Part shown: one piece after another, positions 1-6,135 of the stretch
Layout of the letters: each line of letters starts with the position of its first letter
Position numbering within the stretch: the first letter of the stretch is position 1
DNA from: Roseovarius sp.
Lineage (GTDB): Bacteria > Pseudomonadota > Alphaproteobacteria > Rhodobacterales > Rhodobacteraceae
Assembly: GCA_021767845.1 (NCBI GenBank)
Contig: JAASSQ010000091.1
Coordinates: 1 to 11,076 of the forward strand
Length of the DNA: 11,076 nucleotides
Reading direction: 5' to 3'
Made by a program: the position numbers and the translations under genes
The notes under the pieces: generated by a model
Seen by the model: only the letters and a program-made list of their open reading frames with translations
What the model was told of the DNA's origin: nothing
Database searches by the model: none

Positions 1-306
1 GATGTGGAAAACCGCCGCGTGATCGTCGGCCCCAAGGACATGCTGGCCACCCGCATCGTCCCCGTGCGCGAGATCAACTGGCTGGGCGACGCCCCGCTGA
101 CCTCGCGGCCCGAATGGCACGTTTCGGTCAAGGTCCGCTCCACCCGTCCCCCGCGCGAGGCGATCATCCGCCCGCTGTCCGAGACCGAGGCCAATGTCGA
201 ACTTCTGACCCCCGAGGAAGGCGTCAGCCCCGGTCAGGCCTGCGTGTTCTACGAAACCGGCGGCAGCCGCATTCTGGGCGGCGGCTGGATCTGGCGCGGC
301 CACTGA
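1..306 (+). CDS. mnmA: tRNA-specific 2-thiouridylase MnmA (3' end only)
   Basis: MnmA is the cytoplasmic enzyme that installs the 2-thio group on the wobble uridine (U34) of tRNA-Lys, -Glu and -Gln, using ATP and sulfur relayed from a cysteine desulfurase. Only the last 101 codons are present. The gene is open at the left edge and ends in TGA at 304-306. What is visible is the C-terminal beta-barrel region. It contains VVGP-like IVGPKDML, then REINWLGD, VKVRSTRPPREA, the strongly conserved GVSPGQACVFYE and the closing GGGWI. These are hallmarks of this family's tail. The ATP-binding PP-loop and the two catalytic cysteines lie upstream of the window and cannot be checked. A likely intrinsic terminator follows 30 bases after the stop, so it probably ends its transcript here and is not co-transcribed with the next gene. 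Confidence 0.9.
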   Translation, partial: DVENRRVIVGPKDMLATRIVPVREINWLGDAPLTSRPEWHVSVKVRSTRPPREAIIRPLSETEANVELLTPEEGVSPGQACVFYETGGSRILGGGWIWRGH

Positions 307-336
307 ACCGCGCCCGCCGCCGCGCCGCTCGCCCAG

Positions 337-359
337 CAGGCCGCGGCCTGAAATTTTTT
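337..359 (+). terminator. intrinsic terminator after mnmA
   Basis: The perfect 14-base palindrome CAGGCCGCGGCCTG (337-350) can form a 5-bp CAGGC/GCCTG stem with a CGCG loop. It is followed by AAA and then six T's (354-359). It lies 30 bases after the mnmA stop and about 80 bases before the next start codon, as expected for a terminator of mnmA. The three A's between stem and T-run make it less than ideal. On the opposite strand there is no T-run after the hairpin, so it looks one-directional. Confidence 0.55.
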
Positions 360-438
360 CCCGATCCCCCGCGACATGCGCGCCTATGGCCCTAGCTGAC
401 GGTCAGACACCGCAACCGCAGCCAAGGGAATTGACCTC

Positions 439-2013
439 ATGCCGACTTCCTTCCGCCCGTCCCGGCCCTCTCGCCGGGGTCTTCTGCAAGGGGCCGCCGC
501 CGCCGGCCTCGCCGCCACCCTTCCGGGCCTTGCCCCCACCTCGGCCCGCGCCGAACCCAGGCGCGGCGGCACCTTCCGCGTGGGCGTGCATGACGGCAGC
601 ACCACCGACAGTTGGGACCCCGCCACCACCGAAAGCATCCTGATGATCCACGCCAACCACGTGGCGCGGGCCTACCTGACCGAGATCACCAACGAGAACA
701 CGCTCGGCCCCGACCTCGCGACCGACTGGCAGGCGCTGCGCGACGATGCAACCGAATGGCGGTTCGATCTGGCCCGCAACGCCACCTTCCACGATGGCCG
801 CCCCGTCACGGCGCGCGACGTGATCGCCTCGATGAACCACCACCGAGGCGAAAACTCCACCTCCGCCGCCAAACCGCTGATGTCCGACATCTCCGACATC
901 CGCGCCGATGGCGACCACGCGGTGATCTTCACGCTGAAGCGCGGCAATGCCGACCTGCCCTACCTGCTGTCGGATTTCCACCTTGTCATCCAGCCCGCCA
1001 AGCCCGATGGCGGCATCGAATGGGAAGGCGGCATCGGCTGCGGCCCCTACAAAGTGACCGAGTTCCAGGCCGGCGTGCGCGCCACGTATGAACGCCACGA
1101 GGGCTGGCACCGCGCCGACAGCGGCGCATGGTTCGACGCGATCCGCATGACCGTGCTCAACGATCCCAACGCCCGTCAGGCCGCCATCGTCACCGGCGAT
1201 GTGGACGCGGTCACCGATGTGGACCTCAAGACCGCCGACAGGCTGGCCCGCGCCCCCGGCGTGCTGCTCGACGACGTGCCAAGCGGCACCCATATCACCA
1301 TGCCCATGTTCTGCGATGTCGCGCCCTTCGATGACGTGAACGTGCGGCTGGCCCTGAAACACGCGATCAACCGGCAAGAGATCGTGGACAAGATCCTCTT
1401 TGGCCGCGGCACCATCGGCAACGACCACCCGATCGCGCCCACCATGCCCTATCACGCCGACCTGCCGCAGCGCGAACAGGATCTCGACAAGGCCCGCTAC
1501 CACCTGAAAAAGGCCGGGCATGACCGGCTGTCGGTCGAGATCTCGGTCAACGACACGCTTCTGTCCGGCGCTACCAACATGTGCAGCCTCTTTGCCGAAC
1601 AGGCCCGGCCGGCCGGTCTCGACATCAAGGTGAATCAGGAACCCGCCGATGGCTACTGGTCCCGCGTCTGGCTGAAAAAGCCGTTCTGCGTCGTCTCGTG
1701 GGCCGCGCGGCCCACGCCGGACGTGATGTTCTCGCTGGCCTACAAGGCCGGGGCCGAATGGAACGAAAGCCACTGGGAGAACGAGCGCTTCAACGAGTTG
1801 CTGCTCAAGGCCAAGTCCGAGACCGACAACGCCCTGCGCGCCGAGATGTATGCCGAGATGCAGCAGCTCTGCCGCGACGATGGCGGCACCATCGTGCCAT
1901 TCTTCCGAAACCGCACCTCGGCGCGGCGGGACAACGTGATGCATGACGCCCAGATCGCCGCCGTGTGGGAACTCGACGGGGCGCGCGGCTATCACCGCTG
2001 GTGGTTCGCCTGA
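439..2013 (+). CDS. Tat-exported ABC transporter substrate-binding protein, family 5 (peptide/nickel/opine type)
   Basis: This is a 524-residue periplasmic solute receptor of the SBP_bac_5 (DppA/OppA-like) family. The start at 439 is backed by a Shine-Dalgarno AAGGGA 9 bases upstream. The N-terminus is a twin-arginine signal: SRRGLLQG (RR at residues 12-13), an Ala/Gly-rich hydrophobic stretch, and an ARA cleavage site near residue 38. There is no lipobox cysteine, so the protein should be soluble in the periplasm. The mature part opens with RRGGTFRVGV and has the expected blocks: LATDW, WRFDLARNATFHDGRPVTARDV (residues about 110-130), GCGPYKV, and LALKHAINRQEIVDKILFGRG. No permease or ATPase gene lies on either side: mnmA ends upstream and the next gene is convergent. 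The ligand cannot be told from the sequence. A small dyad CTGAC-G-GTCAG (396-406) lies in its upstream region, but no convincing promoter hexamers were seen. Confidence 0.88.
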   Translation: MPTSFRPSRPSRRGLLQGAAAAGLAATLPGLAPTSARAEPRRGGTFRVGVHDGSTTDSWDPATTESILMIHANHVARAYLTEITNENTLGPDLATDWQALRDDATEWRFDLARNATFHDGRPVTARDVIASMNHHRGENSTSAAKPLMSDISDIRADGDHAVIFTLKRGNADLPYLLSDFHLVIQPAKPDGGIEWEGGIGCGPYKVTEFQAGVRATYERHEGWHRADSGAWFDAIRMTVLNDPNARQAAIVTGDVDAVTDVDLKTADRLARAPGVLLDDVPSGTHITMPMFCDVAPFDDVNVRLALKHAINRQEIVDKILFGRGTIGNDHPIAPTMPYHADLPQREQDLDKARYHLKKAGHDRLSVEISVNDTLLSGATNMCSLFAEQARPAGLDIKVNQEPADGYWSRVWLKKPFCVVSWAARPTPDVMFSLAYKAGAEWNESHWENERFNELLLKAKSETDNALRAEMYAEMQQLCRDDGGTIVPFFRNRTSARRDNVMHDAQIAAVWELDGARGYHRWWFA

Positions 2014-2025
2014 TCCGGTCTCCCG

Positions 2026-2056
2026 CCCCGGTCGGCATGGCCCGATCGGGGCGTTT
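2026..2056 (+). terminator. strong stem-loop just after the substrate-binding protein gene
   Basis: CCCCGGTCGG (2026-2035) and CCGATCGGGG (2042-2051) pair over 10 bp in RNA, with a single G-U wobble and a six-base loop (CATGGC). The stem begins 12 bases after the TGA stop at 2011-2013. The downstream run is only CGTTTCG, so the T-tract is poor. It is either a weak intrinsic terminator or a 3'-end stabilising hairpin. Its last base is also the first base of the first TTTCGTAC palindrome. Confidence 0.5.
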
Positions 2057-2129
2057 CGTACCAAACGCGCAACCACCCGGCGGGGTTTCGTACGAAACCG
2101 GGGGGTAAATGTGTCATTTCGTACGAAAC
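2051..2129. repeat. three phased copies of a TTTCGTACGAAA palindrome between convergent genes
   Basis: Copy 1 is GCGTTTCGTACCAAACGC (2051-2068), an 18-bp dyad with one mismatched base pair (C2057/C2062). Copy 2 is GGTTTCGTACGAAACC (2084-2099), a perfect 16-bp palindrome. Copy 3 has the perfect 12-bp core TTTCGTACGAAA (2117-2128) with unpaired flanks. The centres lie at about 2059.5, 2091.5 and 2122.5, giving spacings of 32 and 31 bp, close to three helical turns, so all copies face the same side of the DNA. The region holds no gene: the upstream gene stops at 2013 and lpxB stops at 2172 from the other side. No further copy was seen elsewhere in the window. The pattern suits cooperative binding of a dimeric protein. 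Tandem small RNA hairpins are the alternative, since copies 1 and 2 can each form a 6-bp stem. The binding protein is unknown to me. Confidence 0.8.
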
Positions 2130-2171
2130 ACGGCCGTTTCTGAAGATTGCGTAAATCGCGTCGCGCAAAGG

Positions 2172-3332
2172 TTAACGCGTGGCGGGGTCGAGCCGCGCCA
2201 GAATGGCCCGCGCGGCGCGCAGGCCCGGCGCTTCGCCGCCGCGCCCCAGCCGCTCCATCGTCAGGTTCATCGCCTCGCGCTGGCGCTGCGGATTGTCCAT
2301 CACCTCCAGCATCGCCGGCGCGATCAACTCGGGCCGACAGTGCTTGCCGATGAACTCGGGCACCGCGCGCGTCTCCGAGACAAGGTTCACCAGCGTCAGG
2401 GTATCGACCTTCAGCATCCGGGAAATGATGAAGCGGCTCAAGGGTTTGAGGTCATAGGCAATCACCATCGGCGTGCCTGCCGCCGCCAGTTCCAGCGACA
2501 CGGTGCCCGAGGCCGCAAGCGCCCAGTCGGCGGCGCCAAAGGCCGCGCGCTTCTCCGCCTTGGCCCGTTCCGGGTGGTCCGAGGGGTCGAGGATCACGGG
2601 ATTGACCGGCCACTCCGCCACCATCTCGCGCACCATCGGCGCCACGCTGGCCGTGGTCGGGATGACCAGCGACAGGTCGGGCCGATGGGTTAACACGCGC
2701 CGCACGACATCGCCGAAACGCGCCCCCAGCCGCTCGATCTCGCCGCGCCGCGACCCCGGCAGGATCATCCAGACCGGCCCCTCCAGCCCGTGCCGCGCCT
2801 TAAACTCTTGAATTTCCTCAGGTTTCGCCTGTTCCTCGCTGACCACGGGGTGCCCCACGAAGTCGCACGCCATGCCCGCGGCTTCCATATATGGCGGCTC
2901 GAAGGGCAGCAGACACAACACCTGGTCGATGACCTTCGCCATTTTCGTTGCCCGCCCCGCACGCCACGCCCAGACCGACGGCGCCACGTAATGCACTGTT
3001 CTTATTGCCTTTTTCTTCGCCTTCACCAGTTTGGCGACCCGCAAGCAGAAATCCGGGCTGTCGATCGTCACCAGCACATCCGGCTCCGCCGCCAGCACCG
3101 CATCCGCCGTTTCGTGCAAACGCCGCCTAAGGTGCGGATATTTCGGGATAATTTCGGCCAGCCCCATGACGCTCAGCTCGTCCATGGGAAACAGCGAGTC
3201 AATCCCCTCGGCCTCCATCAGCGGGCCGCCAACCCCTTGAAATTCAACGTCTTTCAGGGATTTCAGCCCCTCCATCAGGGCCGCGCCCAGCCTGTCGCCC
3301 GAGGACTCCCCGGCGATCAGGAAAACCCTCAT
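2172..3332 (-). CDS. lpxB: lipid-A-disaccharide synthase LpxB
   Basis: LpxB is a peripheral inner-membrane glycosyltransferase (family GT19) that joins UDP-2,3-diacylglucosamine and lipid X (2,3-diacylglucosamine 1-phosphate) into the tetra-acyl disaccharide precursor of lipid A. From the ATG at 3332 the protein is 386 residues, normal for the family. Visible marks are the N-terminal GESSGDRLGAALM glycine-rich block (residues 8-20), VTIDSPDFCLRVAK, the HYVAPSVWAWR signature, FVGHPVV, LPGSRRGEIERLG and a late AASGTVSLELA nucleotide-sugar-site block. A GTG one codon upstream (3335) is also in frame. I prefer ATG because it gives the usual MRVFLIAGE start. The ATG shares one base with the lpxI stop (TGATG), so translation is probably coupled. 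It is the last gene of the - strand cluster and ends in TAA, facing the substrate-binding protein gene. Confidence 0.95.
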   Translation of the reverse strand: MRVFLIAGESSGDRLGAALMEGLKSLKDVEFQGVGGPLMEAEGIDSLFPMDELSVMGLAEIIPKYPHLRRRLHETADAVLAAEPDVLVTIDSPDFCLRVAKLVKAKKKAIRTVHYVAPSVWAWRAGRATKMAKVIDQVLCLLPFEPPYMEAAGMACDFVGHPVVSEEQAKPEEIQEFKARHGLEGPVWMILPGSRRGEIERLGARFGDVVRRVLTHRPDLSLVIPTTASVAPMVREMVAEWPVNPVILDPSDHPERAKAEKRAAFGAADWALAASGTVSLELAAAGTPMVIAYDLKPLSRFIISRMLKVDTLTLVNLVSETRAVPEFIGKHCRPELIAPAMLEVMDNPQRQREAMNLTMERLGRGGEAPGLRAARAILARLDPATR

Positions 3333-4138
3333 CACAGCACCCGTGCCGTCAGGAAAAGCCCTTCATCTTCAACGGCTTGCAGGGTTTTTTCCCGCTCAAG
3401 GATCATCACCCGCCCGGCCTCGACCACCAGCCCGGCCAACCCGGCCTCGGCCACCGCCCGGATCGTGTTCGGCCCGATCACCGGCATGTCGATCCGCAAA
3501 TCCTGCCCACGCTTCGCAGCTTTGACGTATACGCCCTTGAAATCATGTCGTAATTTCTTCGGTGTATCGGCCACGAACTGCAGCAGCGCATCCGTGCCCT
3601 GCACCGTCTCGATCCCGAGGCACTGTCCCCCGGCCACCACGCAGCCCTGCCCGACATCCAATGGCGACAAGGTAAGAAGTATATCCCAAGCCCTTGATGT
3701 ATCTTGTAAATCCTGCTCCGTGGGTGCGGCCCCCACGGTCAGCCCCTCATCCGCGGTCAGGTCGGGCACCAACTCATGCGCCCCCATCACCGCAAAGCCC
3801 TGATCCTCGAAAATCGCGATCACCTCGCTCAGCAGCGCATCATCCCCCCGCTGCATCGCCGCCATCAATCGCGGGGCAAGGGCCGTCATGGTCGCATCGA
3901 ACTCCGCCGGGTCCAGTGGCGGCCGCGCCAGCGACCCGGCGAACACGACCCGGTCCACGCCTTGCGCCTTCAGCGTCTCGAAGACATCCCCCATCTTCTC
4001 GAAGCGATGCACTTCAATATCGCCCTGCAAGTCATTGGGAACGCCTTCAAAACCGATCTTGATCGCATCGGGCTGCGCCTCGGAGATCCGCACTGGAAGC
4101 CCGCCACTGCACGCCAGGATCGCCAACCGGCCCGCCAT
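3332..4138 (-). CDS. lpxI: UDP-2,3-diacylglucosamine pyrophosphatase LpxI
   Basis: LpxI cleaves UDP-2,3-diacylglucosamine to lipid X and UMP, the fourth lipid A step. It is unrelated in sequence to enterobacterial LpxH and is the alphaproteobacterial version, first shown in Caulobacter. The 268-residue length fits. The start at 4138 (MAGRLAILACSGGLP) is chosen because the family begins exactly so. An open frame running further upstream only overlaps lpxA and carries no family sequence. Seen in order: GGLPVRISE near residue 12, VFAGSLARP (65-73), GDDALL (99-103), VGQGCVVAGGQCLGIE (162-177), EGTD-like QGTD and QDLRIDMPVIGPNT (212-225). The last block holds the conserved aspartates (D213, D217), one of which probably corresponds to the catalytic Asp reported for Caulobacter LpxI. 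It lies 2 bases after the lpxA stop and overlaps lpxB by one base, placing the substrate-producing enzyme directly before its user. Confidence 0.93.
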   Translation of the reverse strand: MAGRLAILACSGGLPVRISEAQPDAIKIGFEGVPNDLQGDIEVHRFEKMGDVFETLKAQGVDRVVFAGSLARPPLDPAEFDATMTALAPRLMAAMQRGDDALLSEVIAIFEDQGFAVMGAHELVPDLTADEGLTVGAAPTEQDLQDTSRAWDILLTLSPLDVGQGCVVAGGQCLGIETVQGTDALLQFVADTPKKLRHDFKGVYVKAAKRGQDLRIDMPVIGPNTIRAVAEAGLAGLVVEAGRVMILEREKTLQAVEDEGLFLTARVL

Positions 4139-4140
4139 GT

Positions 4141-4947
4141 TCAATCCGCCCCCGGCGTCAGGAACGACCGGTCGCTGTTCGCGGTCACGAAATCGACGAT
4201 CTGCCGCACATAGTCGCTCTCGGTCTCCTCGCCCAAGCGCCGTGCCCGGTCCTGAAACGCGCCCTCGCCCTGCGCCAGCATCTGGAACGCCGCCCGCAAC
4301 GCGGTAATGTCCGCCCGAGCAACACCCCGGCGCTTGAGCCCGACCAGGTTGAGCCCGTCTAACTGGCCCCGCGGCGCCTGCACCAGACCGTGCGGGATCA
4401 CATCGTTGGTCACCATCGTCACCGCGCCGATGATCGCCCCTTGGCCGATGCGCACCCATTGGTGCACCCCCGACAGCCCGCCGATGATGACATCATCCTC
4501 CAGCACGCAATGCCCCGCAAGCGCGGCGTTGTTCACGATGATGACACGGTTTCCGACCTGCACATCATGGGCCACATGGCAGCCAGCCATGAACAGGCCG
4601 TCATCCCCAACACGCGTCACGCCCCCGCCACCGGCGGTGCCGGTGTTCATCGTCACATGCTCGCGGATACGGTTGCGCGCGCCGATCTCGAGCCGGGTCC
4701 GCTCGCCCTGGAATTTCAGGTCCTGGGGCACTTCACCGATACAGGCGAAAGGAAAGATCGTCGTGTCCTCACCAACGCGCGTGTCACCGGCCAGCACCAC
4801 GTGCGATTTCAGAACAACCCGATCACCCAGCCGGACATCAGGGCCGACATGACAGAACGGACCGACGTGACAGCCCATGCCAAGCTGCGCGCCCTCTTCC
4901 ACCAAGGCCGTGGGATGAATGAATGTTTCCGGGCCATCCTGCGCCAT
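4141..4947 (-). CDS. lpxA: UDP-N-acetylglucosamine O-acyltransferase LpxA
   Basis: LpxA transfers a 3-hydroxyacyl chain from acyl carrier protein to the 3-OH of UDP-GlcNAc, the first lipid A step, in the cytoplasm. The 268-residue protein is a left-handed beta-helix of hexapeptide repeats (residues about 10-190) followed by a helical tail containing GLKRRGVARADITALRAAF. Family landmarks present are IHPTALVEEGA, VLKSHVVLAGDT, IGEVPQDLKF, IREHVTMNTGT and the catalytic block CHVAHD, where H127 matches E. coli His125. The start: a GTG at 4956 overlaps the fabZ stop as GTGA, but the Shine-Dalgarno AGGGAG (4961-4956) runs into that GTG and stands 8 bases from the ATG at 4947, so I chose ATG. Residue A175 aligns with E. 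coli Gly173, the hydrocarbon-ruler residue, which suggests a preference for chains shorter than C14. Confidence 0.95.
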   Translation of the reverse strand: MAQDGPETFIHPTALVEEGAQLGMGCHVGPFCHVGPDVRLGDRVVLKSHVVLAGDTRVGEDTTIFPFACIGEVPQDLKFQGERTRLEIGARNRIREHVTMNTGTAGGGGVTRVGDDGLFMAGCHVAHDVQVGNRVIIVNNAALAGHCVLEDDVIIGGLSGVHQWVRIGQGAIIGAVTMVTNDVIPHGLVQAPRGQLDGLNLVGLKRRGVARADITALRAAFQMLAQGEGAFQDRARRLGEETESDYVRQIVDFVTANSDRSFLTPGAD

Positions 4948-4952
4948 GCGCG

Positions 4953-5417
4953 TCACTCCCTGGGAAGGTCCATCATCGCGGTGAACTCGGCCTCGGTCGC
5001 CATTTCACCCTCAACCTCGGCGACCCCGCCGAACTTCCAGACCTTGCCACCCGGCTTGCCGCGCAGCGTTTCCAGTTTCATTTCCAGAACATCGCCCGGC
5101 ACGACCATCCGGCGGAATTTGCATTTGTCGATCGACATGAAATATACCAGCATGTCGCGGTCTTCCATGCCGAGGGCCGTGCCCACCATGACGGCCGCGG
5201 TCTGCGCCATCGCCTCGACGATGGTGACGCCGGGCATGATCGGCTTGGCCGGAAAATGGCCCTGGAAATGAGGCTCGTTCATCGTGACGTTCTTGATCCC
5301 CCGCGCCGACTGGTAGCCATCTATATCGACCACCTTGTCAACCAGGAGAAACGGGTAACGGTGCGGGATAAGCCGCTGGATCAAGTGAATATCCGCAGTC
5401 TTCAGCGGCTCTGTCAT
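4953..5417 (-). CDS. fabZ: 3-hydroxyacyl-ACP dehydratase FabZ
   Basis: FabZ is a cytoplasmic hot-dog-fold dehydratase that converts 3-hydroxyacyl-ACP to trans-2-enoyl-ACP in type II fatty acid synthesis. It competes with LpxA for the same hydroxyacyl-ACP pool, which explains their standing side by side. At 154 residues it is the usual size. Seen are IQRLIPHRYPFLLVDKV (residues 13-29), the active-site block GHFPAKPIMPGVTIVEAMAQ with catalytic His54 and Glu68, and the C-terminal FRRMVVPGDVLEM. The start at 5417 has a good Shine-Dalgarno, GAAGGA, 7 bases upstream. The 69-base gap to skp holds only a weak 4-bp hairpin (GCCC/GGGC, 5465-5477) and no room for lpxD, which many relatives of this cluster carry at this point. 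Confidence 0.95.
   Translation of the reverse strand: MTEPLKTADIHLIQRLIPHRYPFLLVDKVVDIDGYQSARGIKNVTMNEPHFQGHFPAKPIMPGVTIVEAMAQTAAVMVGTALGMEDRDMLVYFMSIDKCKFRRMVVPGDVLEMKLETLRGKPGGKVWKFGGVAEVEGEMATEAEFTAMMDLPRE
4956..4961 (-). promoter_or_regulatory. ribosome binding site that decides the lpxA start
   Basis: The - strand reads AGGGAG then TGACGCGC then ATG, an ideal 8-base spacing to the ATG at 4947. The same AGGGAG overlaps the alternative GTG start at 4956, which therefore has no Shine-Dalgarno at a workable distance. The site lies inside the last two sense codons of fabZ, so a ribosome finishing fabZ lands on it, suggesting coupled translation. Confidence 0.6.
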
Positions 5418-5486
5418 GACACGGTCCTTCGCGTTGGATGCTCGGGGATGTCCCTAGCAAGTCGGCCCTGAATGGGCAAGGCGGCG

Positions 5487-6128
5487 CTATTGCTGCGCGT
5501 CATCCTGCCGGGGCGGCGTTGCGGGATCGGACGATCCGTTCGCGGTGCCTTCATCGGAGGGCTGGGGCCGTTCGGGCAACTCATCCCCGATTTCCTGGTC
5601 AATCCGGGCCACCGCGAGGCCGGTGATATCGACCACCCCCGCGCTCAGCAGAACCGACCGGCTGTCGAGGATGACAGCGGCATCCGCGTCGCGCATGATA
5701 TCGGCCAGCACGGGTTCGACCACGCGCAGGAAGGTGACCGGCGCTTGAGACCGCTTGCGTTCCAGGTCGCGTGCGCGCCGCTCGCTTTCACGCCGGATGT
5801 CCTGCACTTTCGCATCGAAGGCATCGGCGAGGTCGCGAAACTCCTCGGGGCTGGTTTCGGCGCGCAGTTCTGTCAGCGTCTTTTCTTCGGCTTCAAGCTG
5901 CGACTCGAGCTTGCGATTCATCGCGATCAGCTCGTCGCGCTCGGCCTGAAGCTCGGCGGACATGCTTTGGCCCAACTCGGTTTCCGCAAACAGGCGTTCG
6001 GGGTTGATGACAAGCACGTCGCTTTCCACCACGCCGACCGATTGGGCACGGGCCTCGGTGGCACCCGCACCCGACAACCCCAGCAATGCACCAAGGGCGA
6101 TATGCCTGAGAAACGCCATGGACGGCAT
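5487..6128 (-). CDS. skp: Skp/OmpH-family periplasmic chaperone
   Basis: Skp-type chaperones are trimeric 'jellyfish' proteins that hold unfolded outer-membrane proteins in the periplasm and hand them to the BAM complex. The 213-residue product has a signal peptide (hydrophobic residues about 5-22, cleavage at ARA after residue 28), a short beta strand VGVVESDVLVINPERLFAET, and then a long charged helical region (about 50-130) with the heptad look of the Skp tentacles (QAERDELIAMNRKLESQLEA). A second beta portion, ILDSRSVLLSAGVVDIT, closes the trimer body. It is longer than E. coli Skp (161 aa) because of a Pro/Asp/Gly-rich, probably disordered tail of about 33 residues (181-213). A start at residue 4 (6119) is possible; neither start has a clear Shine-Dalgarno, and the upstream one is kept because it lies 7 bases after the bamA stop. 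The gene order bamA-skp is classic. Confidence 0.88.
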   Translation of the reverse strand: MPSMAFLRHIALGALLGLSGAGATEARAQSVGVVESDVLVINPERLFAETELGQSMSAELQAERDELIAMNRKLESQLEAEEKTLTELRAETSPEEFRDLADAFDAKVQDIRRESERRARDLERKRSQAPVTFLRVVEPVLADIMRDADAAVILDSRSVLLSAGVVDITGLAVARIDQEIGDELPERPQPSDEGTANGSSDPATPPRQDDAQQ

Positions 6129-6135
6129 CGCGGGT

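Noticed and set aside
403..2076. A 557-codon open frame on the - strand opposite the substrate-binding protein gene
   Set aside because: Its composition (Gly, Val, His and Ala runs) is what reverse-reading a GC-rich gene gives, and the + strand product is a full, recognisable receptor with signal peptide and Shine-Dalgarno.
2147..2168. TTGCG...CGCAA inverted repeat after the lpxB stop as an lpxB terminator
   Set aside because: Five-bp arms with a 12-base loop and only a weak TCTTC after it; too weak to call.
4139..4459. Upstream extension of the lpxI frame by 107 codons
   Set aside because: The extension overlaps lpxA out of frame and is Arg/Gly/Ala-rich nonsense; the family N-terminus begins exactly at 4138.
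5465..5477. GCCC-N5-GGGC hairpin between skp and fabZ as a terminator
   Set aside because: Only 4 bp with no T-run on the coding strand; it lies inside what looks like one operon.
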